From: Gamarada debralockiae
Taxonomy: Eukaryota > Ascomycota > Leotiomycetes > Helotiales > Hyphodiscaceae
Assembly: GCA_002803225.1 (NCBI GenBank)
Contig: NXFV01000851.1
Location: 1-19,094 of the forward strand
Length of the DNA: 19,094 bases
Reading direction: 5' to 3'
Positions 1 through 10,331 of this stretch are shown piece by piece. The translations under genes were made by a program, and so were the position numbers. The notes beneath the pieces are model-generated. The model did not search any database and was not told the DNA's origin. It saw nothing but the letters and a program-made list of their open reading frames with translations. How positions within the stretch are numbered: position 1 is the stretch's first letter; each line of letters opens with the position of its first letter.

Positions 1-3000
1 GTCTGCAAAATGTTCAAAGTCAAATGGAACCTTAAATAATACCCTATCTAGAGACTTAACCCGTGATACAGTAATATAAGAAAGGCCTAAGCAGTGTTCC
101 CTTTAATTTAGGTTTAAAACGGCCCTATTAAGAGTCAACCCTTGACTTTTATGGACTATAATTATATATACTAACTACAAAGGAAACTAAGTATAAGAGC
201 AGGCTACCCCTTTAAACTCAAACTAATGGGTAACAAGGAAAATTAAGACTATACCTAGCTTATACTATAGAAAGACTAGCCTAGTATAATCATTAAACTT
301 GATAAGAAGTAAGGAAGGCATAGAAGAAGGATCCTACTCTATATCCTACGCAAGGTCATAAACTGAACCTCTAGATCTATTTATAAGCCCTATTTCGGTC
401 TATAAATTCGTTGTAAGTATAACCCGGGCTCTAATACAGACGTGGATTTCCGGATATAGGTTATTAGCCTCGTCCTTAGTAGCCTTGATAGTATTCCGGC
501 CCTTATAGTAAGCTGTAATCTTCTTTATAGGCCTATCTATACCCGCTAACTAGTCGAAGTTCCTTTGCTTTACTTCCTTTGTAGTATAATATAACTGTAA
601 GGTATTATTAAAAGTCGAGGCCTTCTCCGGGGATAGCTAGTTCGTAATACGTGTATATAAGAGTTCCTAGCTCTCTCTTGATAACTAAGATACCCGTAGC
701 TTACTTAAAGCTAGCCGAAACTTAGTTAAGATATCGTCCTCTCTCTCCTGCCGTATAACTTGAACTAGTCGGATTGTATAGTCGAATGTCCGATATAACT
801 AGTGCCCTTTAATTATATTAATATATAAGTGTTTTAAAGAGTAGAGAGGCTTTCCTTCTATAGGTAAAAGTTAAAAGAAGTCCTTATATAATAAGATGTT
901 TATACCTCTAAAAGGCTAGTGTGAACTAGCTAAGAGGATAGCCCGTAATCGATCGTTAATTAAAGAGAGTATTCTAATATTAATTATTGACTTCTTATTA
1001 ATAATAAGAAACTAATAATCCTTAAAGAGGGCCTATAAGGATTGTAATATAGTAACAGACAAATCTAACTTCTTACCTTTAACTAGTAGCCATAAAAGAC
1101 TATGTAAGGTTCTACTAATGATATTAAACGCGGCGACGCCTGTAGGAGCTGCCCGAAAAACAGGGTTTTGCTTTCCGGCCTACTTAGCAAGCTCTTGGAT
1201 CCGTGCGTACGTTTTCAAGAGCGTAAAGGTCTTTCCGGATCTAGTAATACTATTAATGTTCAGGAGGAGCTGATAGGGGAGAAGTATATCTAAAGTAAGC
1301 TCCTAAGAATACTAACTAACTATAGTATTATATAACTTCCTTTGCTCTAAATTCAAGGAATCTAGTAAAGAGTTAACTATAACTACTTACTTAATAGGAT
1401 TTTCAGCCTTTATTTGGTCCTAGATCTCAGGAGGTATATTATATTATCTAATGTACAAGAACTAATCGTAAGTACAGTCTACTTCCCGGGTGCCTAGGCT
1501 CTCTAGGAGGTCCGCCGCGGGGAAATCGTCTTGTAGTCTCCAGCGTATAAAAGCCTCGAAATCGGTAAGTAGGTAGTTAATATCAGCTTTCTCTTAGGGA
1601 TCTTCCTCGCTCTTAGCATCTGAGTCCGAGTCTTCAGCTTCCGGGTTGGTATAGAAGTCTTGTGGGTATATATGTAACCTGTTATAGGCCCGAAATACAT
1701 CGATATATAACCTATAAATCTAGCTATCAACAGATAGTAAGTCTGCCCAGTTAATAAACAGATGATAGAGCATAAGCTTTACCCGATAGTAGTTAGAATA
1801 ATCCGGGGATTTCGGGTTATTTGAGTACTGTGGGTAGTAGTTTATTACCCTTGGATTAGCCCTAGGCCAAACCTTCTAGATATACTAGTCCTAGTATTAT
1901 AAGCAATCAAAGAGTATTAGGTCTAGGAGTACTATATTTCTATTTCCTGTATCTATAAGGCGATCTCGGTATCTCCGTAAAGCAGAACACTAGGGTAAAA
2001 CCTCGCCAGACTCTAGTATAATTAGGTTAAGTTGGACCTCTTCCGGCCGACAATCAAGGCTGACTAATACCCGAGACGAATTTTAGACTAGGAGCTCTAA
2101 GAGAATATAGGAGACTTCCTGTGCTAACTAATCACGCTCTCTAATAAGCTTATTAAGCAGCTTGGATACAAACGATAGGAGAGGAGCGTGATCATTGATA
2201 TACGGAAGGATCTGAGATTATAGCTTAGTATAAGATACAGAGGACTTTTCGGGCTTAGAAACATACTTTCCTATATAAGAGAGTACTACAGACAGGCTAG
2301 TAGATAGTTAAATATCGGTATTGGCCATCTAACCTATTGTAATTATAGGTACATACTAGTTCAAGTTCTCTTGGTTCTAGGCCGGAGAGAACAGCTACCC
2401 CTTGTAATTAATTTCTCAAGTAATAACTAGGTCTAGAAAGAGTAGTCGAGGGAAGAAAAAGCGGCAAGTTAGTAGAGTATCTAAGCCTTTCTTCGTCTGT
2501 AAATAGTAAGGTACTCGATAAGTAGGATAGACCTAGAGCCGATTTAAGAAGGCCGTAAACTGGTCAGTAGTATTAGCTACGTCTGCCCGGGCAAGAGAAG
2601 CAGGATTCCGGGCGTCAGGTAACCGTAACTGGTCCGGATTCCAGGCCGTAATCACCGTACCCTAGTACTACGCAAATTCCGCTCGGGCTTCATCTGTATC
2701 CTAGTCAAGGGAGGGTATAGATAGGATCTAGAAGAGGGCGTGATTGTGGCTAGTACTACGGGCCTGCCACTCAAACCAGTCCCAGGAGTCTATAAAGCAT
2801 AGAAACGGACGTAACACGTGTCTAGTAAAGGCCTCTAATTGAAGGACTAAATAGTAAGTAATGATATAAGGGTTATCCTATATCCTATCCTAGATAAATT
2901 TACGTCGAATCTGCTCACTTGTAGATTCTATGTCCGAAAAGCCAGGGAAGTGTCGGTACAGGTCGTGCCACTGCATATCGGCCGCGCTAAATATAAGAAA

Positions 3001-4130
3001 GACAGGTGATGTTCCGGGCGAGAGAAAGCGGGCTTATACCTATAGACTATTACTCTTGTTCCTCTAATATAGGCGAGTACCTATAAGCGTAGAACCTTGA
3101 CGTATAATCTGAGGCAGCAAGGCGTCGTCCGTAAGCAGGACCTTAGTAAGCTCTTTATAGCTTAGATCCTTAAGACCAGAAGCTTTAGAGACGTAAAAAC
3201 GGGCCGAGCCTCTGGCCTTTTAGCGTATAAGAAGGTTAAATACTAAAAACCGCCAGCGCGGATAACGCCCAAACCTCCTATCCCGAAAACGAATTAGGTG
3301 CTAAGCATAATCATTAAGGTTAATCTTTTATAGCCAAGGGATATTAAAGTCGGCCTAGCCTATAGGATATAATATTAGGAAGGCCATAGCAAAGATATAG
3401 TCTTTTCTGGACGCCTTATCGATAGGCGTCTAGCGAATAGACGGCGCAGGGAGGCCGGAAGGTATACCGGATCGGCCGGAAATCTAGTTTAAGATCAGAT
3501 CTACCTCTGTAGTAGTAATATTGAGATTTGGGACTATAGACTAGGAGTTTAGAGGGAGCAGCTCGCCTGAAACGGGCTGATCCTGTACCGGAAGCTCCTC
3601 GATACCCTCCCTAACTATATTATCAATAATAGAGATAATAGACGATGAGATATTATCGTTAATTAGTAGAGTATTAAGCCGGTCGAGGGAGATATTCGTG
3701 TATCGGTAATTAGGGTAGTTGGCCTTTAAGTAACAGAGCTAAGTAATGATATATCCTTTACAGATACGAAAATCCGACCGAAACTAGCGTTAATACCTTA
3801 GATCACTATCTATTTTAGGATTTAAGGGCCGTAAGACCACGATATCTAGCTTAGAAGGCAGATTAGGTAGTATATCAACTGTCTTTACTGTGTTTTGTAT
3901 AAAACTTATATAGTGGCCCGAATAGTGATATTGGTGTCCGCGGTAACGATGTACTACTATTTGCACATAGGAACGAGCAATAATTATCTCCTCTACTTGT
4001 ATAAGCTCTAGTAAGTAGGCCGGAACCTCCCTAGGGTCTATATTATTCTCTATAGATATTAAAAAGAGAGTCTTATTACCCTTATCTCTTAGGAAACAAG
4101 AGTGACAGATCCTAGCCTTCAAATCCAGAG
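1..4130 (-). pseudogene. Helitron Rep-helicase (RepHel) pseudogene, 3' end at window edge
   Basis: In an intact element this protein nicks and joins DNA (HUH Rep) and unwinds it (Pif1-type SF1 helicase) for rolling-circle transposition. Reading the minus strand from high to low coordinates gives an N-terminal region at 4122-3790 (VVHRYRGHQYHYSGH), then the Helitron-like N domain (SAADMQWHDLYRHFPG near 2990). The HxH metal motif (His-Asn-His) is at 2748-2740, and the nicking-tyrosine motif YIGKYVSK is at 2277-2254. The helicase Walker A remnant RSGKTFTLLKTYA starts at 1242, and the C-terminal motif SYITVSRV...SLDRVLFKVPFDFEHF ends near base 1. The frame is broken by many TAG stops. Walker B now reads as Asn-Lys where the family has Asp-Glu (about 999-994), so the enzyme would be dead even without the stops. 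Identification rests on remembered family motifs. Confidence 0.88.
3790..4122 (-). pseudogene. Longest open fragment of the Helitron protein, N-terminal conserved region
   Basis: This 110-codon stop-free stretch is part of the RepHel pseudogene and not a separate gene. It begins with a Cys-His-x-x-Cys segment (ICHSC). It continues with the features of the region that precedes the Helitron-like N domain in fungal Helitron proteins: ENNIDPREVP, a QVEEIIIARSYVQ helix and HRYRGHQYHYSGH. It ends at a stop, after which the same frame resumes and leads into the Rep domain. Confidence 0.75.
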
Positions 4131-4237
4131 AAAACTACTGTTCTCTACACCGAATATAGGTCTCTATCTTAATCTTATCTATCTCCTTATGAAAACTCTA
4201 TATCTACCCCTATTATTCAGCAGACAAGAAGCCTAGG

Positions 4238-4423
4238 GCTTGAGGTAGTATAGGGGTAAGTACGCGGAGAGGGGTATCCGGGCGTGATTCGGGAGGATTA
4301 GGAGGAGGGATATACTGTTCTGGGAGTAGAGCTTGAGGTAGTAGAGAAGGGGGGGTAGGTACGCGAAGAGGGATTTCCGGACGGGATTCGGGTAGAATAA
4401 GAGGAGAGATCAAAGGTTCTAGG
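4238..4423 (-). repeat. Two tandem 93-bp units encoding a Pro-rich segment of the Helitron protein
   Basis: The 13-mer GCTTGAGGTAGTA occurs at 4238-4250 and again at 4331-4343, a period of 93 bp (31 codons). The sequence after each copy is similar but diverged. On the minus strand both units encode the same proline-rich theme, ESRPxxPLRVxTP followed by LPQAL. This looks like an in-frame duplication in a low-complexity N-terminal linker that has since been mutated. Confidence 0.7.
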
Positions 4424-5376
4424 CATAAATCTAGAGGAGGTACAGAAGGTTTCGGTGCCGTAGCACGTCTCTTAGGACGGCGGATATTAGGATCTAACTA
4501 CTATAAGGCCTTCTGTTTAGTCTTGCTCTTTGCGCTTAAGACGTAGTAAGAACTATAAGTTACGTATAACCTACTACTAAGACTAATAGAGATATCTTTG
4601 AAAAAGGAAGAGATCGGACGCTTCTAGTAATAACTAGAGTAGTATTTAGTATCTATTTCAGGCGTAAAAGGATAAAAAGGGTATGTATATAGGTCCGAAC
4701 GCGCCTAGAGAAAACGCGTATTATACAGTATAGTAGGTTATACTAAATTCTACGGGACAAATAATTAAAGCCTTATTAATTAGGCTTTACGCGAATTCTA
4801 CAAAACAATTTCTAATTAGCCCAAGAGTTGGCGGCCCCGGGTAAACTTCGGGCCGAGGTAAAATATCGGTTTAAGGTTTTTCCTAAGATAAACAGGACAA
4901 ACACATGATTATCACGAGTGTTCTGGGGGTTAGTAATGACCAAAGAAAAGAACAAAACAATGTACCCTCTTATACTTAGTAGGCAGCAGGTATACGTAAT
5001 TAAAACTTAACTACTAAATATAGTCTGAAACCCTTATTTTTTTGTGATTTTTTGCCAGCGTCGCGGGTCTGTGCACAGACCATATCATGTGACAGTGAAT
5101 TTTTAAATTCACGTGATCAGAACCGATCCCTTAACCCTCGCGCGCAAGGGGGTCGGAATGTAAAAAAAGCTACGCTTTAATAATACAGTTTGCCTGTGCT
5201 GTCAAGCATTGCCAACCTGTGACAGGGAACATTAAAATCATTTAAAAAAGGACTACATCATATAATGATATTAGTTGAAAGGCACTGAAGACTAATTCGT
5301 TTTCTTGTAGAAATCATTTCACATTAGGAACGTGTACTTGAAATGATGTGAATTGAATTTTAGCAATTGTTCTACG
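4424..5376. other. Helitron 5' flank, junction with the gene island, and SDR 3' flank; no gene
   Basis: From 4424 to about 5040 the sequence stays A+T-rich with many stops in all frames. It presumably holds the decayed 5' leader of the Helitron. From about 5040 the composition changes and several inverted repeats appear. An additional 9-bp inverted repeat (ATCATTTCA at 5313-5321, TGAAATGAT at 5339-5347) lies just downstream of the SDR stop codon and could form a hairpin in its 3' UTR. I see no coding sequence here. Confidence 0.6.
5066..5112. repeat. Two adjacent perfect palindromes at the Helitron/gene-island junction
   Basis: GGTCTGTGCACAGACC (5066-5081) is a perfect 16-bp palindrome. GTGAATTTTTAAATTCAC (5095-5112) is an 8-bp stem around TT. 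A looser stem follows at about 5124-5157, where CCGATCCC and GGGGGTCGG nearly pair across a GC-rich loop. Such structures are common at transposon ends or origins. Their position at the composition boundary suggests an element terminus, but no terminal signature is proven. Confidence 0.6.
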
Positions 5377-6629
5377 TTATCCAAACATATTGAGCATTGT
5401 GATCGCCTCTTGTCGCAACGACCCACTGAGATGCCCTATATCGTCTTCAAGGTCCACAATACCTGTCTCTCCATGGATTATTGCAAATGCACGGCCTGTG
5501 GGAGAGTTTGAATATCAGCTACGTGTCAAAGCGGGCCATTATCAGAGTCATATACCGTATATGGCTTTATTAGAGACAATAGCGAGTACAGCTTTTGCCG
5601 CATCCTCAATTTTAGCCCATCTAATGCCTTTGTTTTCAAGATACTCCACTCGACGCGCGACCAATGGAGTTTTGATAAACCTACATAGAACTTATCGCAT
5701 CGGTGCTGGTAGTATTCTTATTTGAAAGTATATATGAACTTACGAAGGTGCTATCAGGTTTACTCGCAAACGGTATGGCGTTTTCTCTCTCTTCAAAGAC
5801 TTGAATAGCCCCCGGATTGCATATTTGGAAATCGAATACTCCTCCATTGCCGGTGTCTCGACGTAAGCCCCGACACTAGCTATCAAAATTAGAACTTTGT
5901 CGTCTTTTTTAGGATCGGAAGAGTTGTTCTGCCCGAAATATTGGAGCGCAAGATACGTGGTGTAGATCGTTCCTTTTAGATGGCAATCGAGAAATTTAAG
6001 ACTCGGCGGATCCAAGGCGGTCGGTTCGGGGACTAGGTTGTCTAAACAATATAGTTCTTGCAGTCTCTTGATCTCTTGCTGCTCACCTTTGGCATTGAAA
6101 AATGCTTCTGTCAAAGAATTTCCAGCACACGGTATCAAGACATCGATTTTGTTATCCGGAGAAAATGCAAGAGCGGCCTGGAAGAGCTTGACTTGGTCCT
6201 CCCAGCTTGTTACGTCGCAATGAACAAACTTGACTCTAGAACGATCCAATATCAGTTACCTTCACGATAATAAGATAAGCGAGCCTACTGTCTTGATTGT
6301 TTGATCATGCTATCCTCTACCTCGACGCCATTTTCTATAGAAAGATCTCCAAAACAAACACAAGCACTGCAGCAAGAGGATTATTCTGCGATCAGCAATG
6401 TAATCAATGCAATCATGTGTTTCTGTGTCTTACCCGCGCTCAGATAGCGATTCTACAAGTTGTCTTCCTATACCAGAGGCTCCTAAGAATGTGGTCAGCG
6501 TTGAATTTGACTACAAATACGAAGGAATAATAGGGCTATTATACCACCAGTCACAACAACAGTCCTCTGGAAAATGTTCTCATCGCATATGTCAAAATTG
6601 ATAACAGCAGCTGACTCGGCACTCATCAT
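5377..6629 (-). CDS. Short-chain dehydrogenase/reductase (SDR), 6 exons, 315 aa
   Basis: NAD(P)(H)-dependent oxidoreductase of the classical SDR fold, probably cytosolic; substrate unknown. My splice model has exons 6629-6545, 6482-6434, 6366-6289, 6235-5744, 5680-5556 and 5495-5377. It totals 948 nt and all phases fit. The spliced protein shows the cofactor loop TGGASGIG (27-34), an acidic residue ending beta-2 (CFGD), CDVTSW (77-82), and PCAGN (106-110) in place of the usual NNAG. The catalytic set is Ser191, Tyr204 and Lys208 (YSISK), followed by VNLIAPSFIKTP (from 229), where strand beta-6 runs into the cofactor loop. The C-terminal tail with YGRAFAII is typical of fungal 15-hydroxyprostaglandin-dehydrogenase-like SDRs. 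Two adjacent ATGs (6629, 6626) could start it; I chose the first. It lies on the same strand as the P450, about 1.2 kb downstream of it, so the two are separate transcripts. A tailoring or detoxification role is inferred from context. Confidence 0.88.
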
Positions 6630-7055
6630 TGTAATCTGATTCTACCGCAGAACTCCGTGAGGTTGCGGTAAAGAGAATATGGACTTGGATAGTTAACGAT
6701 ACGCGATCATAAGGACAGTTTCAAAGAAGGGACAAAGCCAGTTGCAGCGTTGACAAAATATAGCTGGCTAGGGGACATGGTATGTGCGGAAATTTCCTAG
6801 TTTGTACAACGGATTAATCACTTGCCGATGGCAGAACAGAAATGTACGGAACACGGAGTAAGATTGGACTCCCAATTAGTTATGGACTAGTGCAACAATA
6901 GGTAGGTTTGGGGCACGTACAGTAGGGTAATACTACGCATGGGGAAATCAGTTTTTATTGATCTCTGTGTAGAAGAAATCTACAGTCTCTACAGGTGCTA
7001 GATAAGTTCTGTAGGTGAGACGCCGTGTTCTGTCGTCAAAGCGTATTGTACCGTA

Positions 7056-7073
7056 GGCCTCATATCTGAGGCC
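7056..7073. repeat. Small hairpin, 7-bp stem
   Basis: GGCCTCATATCTGAGGCC is a perfect 7-bp inverted repeat around TATC. No poly-T tract follows and the function is unknown. It may be chance or the remnant of a small element. Confidence 0.4.
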
Positions 7074-7338
7074 GAAACTTAACAAAGATTTGCCGATTGA
7101 ATAGTCACGTGCTTAGACATGACAGCCTAAGAATGCCCGTTGGAATACTTAAAGCCTTTAAGTTATACTCACGCTCTAAAAATTAAGCTGGTTTTCGCCC
7201 TTACTCAGATCATAGATTTTTGTCAACTGGTCACATGAGGATAAAATTTAGTCATCATTGAGTTAATTGATCCTTCTGTACATTGAGTTCTAGGCTATTA
7301 TATAGGGTATGAAATAGGGGCTCTACAGGCTATTTGCC

Positions 7339-7372
7339 CCTGAAACAGCCTGAGCTGAGAGCTGTTTTCAGG
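7339..7372. repeat. Imperfect inverted repeat, 11/12-bp arms
   Basis: CCTGAAACAGC (7339-7349) pairs with GCTGTTTTCAGG (7361-7372), differing by one extra T, around a loop of 11 bases. It lies in the intergenic region between the P450 and the SDR. It could be a MITE-like remnant or an RNA hairpin; nothing else supports either. Confidence 0.4.
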
Positions 7373-7847
7373 CCTCATTGGTGACTACCTGCTTTCAGTA
7401 CTTCGGGCCTAGAGCGTCTCCTGAAGCAACCACTGTGCAGCTGACAATTTACGATAAGTTGCACAGACTTAGAAGGTTTCTTCAAATTACCCTAACTAAG
7501 ATCTTTTCTTGATGATGAGAACAGTCAAAGACTGCATTATAGAGTTTGATCAATATCAAAATGCAATTCAGACCACACATCGAATCTAAGTCATATAGAA
7601 ACGAGCAGAGAGACCAGGTGTTCGTGCGCTGGTTTGAGGTCATTCCCTTTGGTGCGGATCTTATTGACTGACCGACGGTTTGCATGATTACTATTACATA
7701 CACAAGACAATATCAATTAGCATCTCATACGAAGAGGGATGCGCTCCTTGCAGGATAAAAGATCATCAAGTTAGAAGAAGTTCAACCGTAATTCATTCAT
7801 GACAAAAATCCAGTAAGCGGAGGCGGAAGTCCGCCAAGACCCCCACT

Positions 7848-9997
7848 CTATCTAGATCTCAAAGTGATTCTTAAATTTCCCTTAGCTTGTGCTGCCAGAT
7901 TCCCAGCCCTGTGGCCCAGGGCGTAGTTGGCCTTCGCAATTCCTTCTAGTGAATTATCACTCAATTCGATACTGTGCGTCTGAAGGACGGTAGTTATCAC
8001 CGTAAGAAATTCTACCTGTGAAAACTTCTGTCCAATGCAGATCCGTGAGCCCCCAGAAAATGGAAAGTACGTTCCTGCCTTGGCCATCTGAATAAATTTC
8101 TCCCCAGAGGGGTTTTCACGCAAGACAAACCAGCGGTCGGGGTTGAACTTTTTAACATCAGGCCCCCATGTACTCTCATTATAGTGAGAGGCAGACATAT
8201 TCAGGAATAGGAAGGTATTAGGTGGAATAACATGGCCTCGCCCTTCGACTCTGATGATCTGCGATTTATCCGAAGTCCAGCGGCCAACAATTGCTCCTGG
8301 AGGATACAGCCTCAATGTTTCCATCTTTTCCGAGAAGTCAGTTTCGGGAACAAGTAGACATTGGCACGGGGGGTAAAAAAAAGGGGAAGAGGGGTCCCGG
8401 CTAAGAGATGGAATGATTACCATGATCGCGCTAATATATTGAAGTTGCGGCCAATCCTCTGGGTAGGAGACCTCGTGGCGACCTTCAACCTGAGCTTTTT
8501 CATACCAGCCTTTCACCGCCTCCCATGCTTTCATCTGGATATCCGGGTTGAGGGCTAGCAGAATCAACGCATAGTTCAAAGTTGTGGCAGTAGTTTCGTG
8601 TCCTAAGAACCAGGTTAGCATATCACATCTTTATTTTTTCCTTCTTCAAACTATTCATTTTTCTTACCACCCACAAGACTGGCAAAGGTGTTTGCAACAA
8701 CTTCTTTATCAGAGATTCCCTCTTCCTTTCCCCCTGGTTGCCGTGAATTGGCTAGCAACACACTCAAGATATTTCCTCTATGAGGATGAGCAGGCTTTCC
8801 TTTGGGATCTTTGACGTCAAAATCAGAAGCTGTCATTTGGCTTCGTTCCTTCTCCAGAAATTCCCTCATGTAGACTTGAAGTTCGTTGAAAGCGAGTACC
8901 TTTTCTGAACCTCCACACAGCGCAAGCAGCGGGTGAGGTAAGACTAGCAAGGACCGCAAATTGTCAATAACAGTACGAATGGCGGTATGAAATGATAACT
9001 TGTGAGATCCCTTTGTTGTCGCACTGTTCTCCTTGGACGAGGACAGGTATTTCCTAGCCTCCGGTTCTGCTTCCTCCCAGTTCAGGGGAATTCCAAATCC
9101 GGAGCCAACGAGTACATGGAGCGCCAATCTGAAGACAAACAAGTTTAGCTTTCCATCAAAATTCCTCTTTCTCGTACTCAGAGCACGGTTGTTTAGGGGT
9201 GACAAACTCACGTTTGGAATTGATCCGCAGCATCACAAAACGACGCTGTTGAAGGATTTTGGGCGGCATCGAATGCGTTCCAGTGGCGAAGGAGCAATTT
9301 TGTCTGCCGTACAGCCTCGGACACCGTGGTGCGATACATCTCCTCGTTGAAAGCAAGATTGACAACTTTCCGGTGGGTCCTCCATGGCAACCCTTCGGTA
9401 GTGACGAGGTTATTGCCGAAGATAGCAATGTAACCTTAGATGATTTAGCAACATATCTAGAATGTCCAGAGCACATCTTGAGCTTACGTTCCCGAGCTAT
9501 TTGTTTCGGGAAGTCATTCCTTCGGCTGAAAATCTGCATAGCAACCTCCGGCTCTGCAATGTATATCTTTTCTCCTCTAAGATTAGTACTCCGAGAACCA
9601 ATCTTAGACAAAAGAGGGGGGTTGTTCCTACTTACCACCTTGCTTAGCGGACTCACAAGCATAAACACAGATCCGTACTTCCTATGCATGCTTTGTGGTT
9701 CGTACATTAGCGAGGTTCCTGGACTTGGCTACAACGAGACACGACGAGCGATACTTACTCATTTTTGTCCTCCCAGGCCCAGTGCCTGAAGATTAATTTT
9801 GCTCTACCAGTGGGCATGAGATCATACTTTCTGAACAGCAACGTGTAGAAGTATGCGGGGACATTTTCCTCGGACCAGGGGACGAGGAGATATGGTAAGC
9901 CAGACTGCGATGCCGCATGAATATTGATAACCAGGCCAACGAAAAGTCTGAGCAAGAACAAAGTTGGAAGGGCAAGCCATAGTGAGATTGAATACAT
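7848..9997 (-). CDS. Cytochrome P450 monooxygenase, 7 exons, about 575 aa
   Basis: Haem-thiolate monooxygenase, presumably ER-anchored. Model exons are 9997-9759, 9690-9632, 9574-9488, 9434-9212, 9128-8668, 8602-8421 and 8324-7848 (1728 nt). All splice sites are well supported except the second intron. I chose ATG 9997 as the first in-frame ATG; it opens a hydrophobic anchor (about residues 4-26). Motifs in the model are the C-helix WxxxR (Trp146-Arg150), the I-helix VGGHETT (355-361), the K-helix ExxR (Glu419-Arg422, ETLRLYPP), FNPDRW (477-482), and the haem loop FxxGxRxCxG as FPFSGGSRICIGQKF with Cys513. The I-helix motif is completed only after removing intron 8667-8603, which supports the model. 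The substrate is unknown. It is divergent from the MFS exporter and upstream of the SDR, which fits a tailoring or detoxification oxidation step. Odd points are the frame problem at 9631-9575 and a frame-neutral intron at 8420-8325. Confidence 0.9.
8325..8420 (-). other. P450 intron of 96 nt, stop-free and a multiple of three
   Basis: The donor GTAATC follows the ATG codon at 8423-8421, and the acceptor AAAAG ends at 8325. Removing it joins SAIM to METLRLYPPG and restores the normal spacing before the ExxR motif. Left in, it adds 32 residues with no stop, so a retained-intron message would still encode a full-length but probably impaired protein. Confidence 0.7.
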
Positions 9998-10331
9998 GAT
10001 TTGTTCTACTGATGACGTCTTTCGAGACGTCAATCAATGAATTCCCTGGAGGTTAATGTGATCATCAATATCACAAAGCGAGAACAGACAGATGTTTTAT
10101 GCAAAGAATGTGGCAGCTGGTGAACATCCCACCATCATATTCTAATCAAGTAACCACCACCACACTACTCTCTATGCGGCATATTGTTTCTTTCGGACGT
10201 GACGGCGTCTTCCTGTTCTGGCAATCCCGTACCTGGCTCGGGAAAGGCGTAACGCTAGGATCCTTGCAGTAATGATGGAGTTCGTGGGGCCAGTGCGGCC
10301 TAATAAAAGCGCCGTACTTTGTAGGCGAGGC

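Larger units (their letters stand above)
1..5090 (-). mobile_element. RIP-decayed autonomous Helitron (right boundary approximate)
   Basis: This A+T-rich block, full of TA and CTAG, carries a decayed Helitron Rep/helicase frame on the minus strand. The element's 5' side is therefore at the high coordinates and its 3' end lies left of the window. Substitutions follow the CpA-to-TpA pattern on both strands: Trp TGG and Gln CAG codons have become TAG, and Gly, Asp and Glu codons have taken G-to-A changes. CpG is still present. The right edge is set only by the change in base composition and by a palindrome cluster at 5066-5112. I could not identify the TC terminus or the 3' hairpin plus CTRR expected of Helitrons. 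That it is a Helitron is well supported; its exact extent is not. Confidence 0.85.
6630..7847. other. SDR promoter and P450 3' flank; no gene recognised
   Basis: This 1.2-kb stretch between the SDR start and the P450 stop has only short ORFs without recognisable motifs. It contains a hairpin at 7056-7073 and a larger imperfect inverted repeat at 7339-7372. Composition is ordinary and I see no RIP signature. The SDR promoter should lie in the left part, but no clear TATA box or factor site stands out. Confidence 0.55.

Noticed and set aside
1503..1730. Minus-strand ORF of 75 codons in the Helitron block
   Set aside because: It is in a different frame from the conserved RepHel reading there and has no recognisable motif.
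5390..5725. Plus-strand ORF of 111 codons
   Set aside because: It is antisense to the last two exons and introns of the SDR, whose spliced frame gives a coherent family C-terminus. No motif is seen in the plus-strand ORF.
7482..7703. Minus-strand ORF of 73 codons between the P450 and the SDR
   Set aside because: No motif, no splice context and no family resemblance; it is likely chance.
9724..9758. A 35-nt version of the first P450 intron (acceptor CCAAG ending at 9724)
   Set aside because: It keeps frame but is shorter than usual fungal introns. The 68-nt version ending at 9691 has a GCTAAT branch site and joins directly to the conserved MHRKYG segment.
9033..9789. Plus-strand ORFs of 105 and 176 codons over the P450
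   Set aside because: They are antisense shadows of P450 exons 2-5 and have no recognisable domain.
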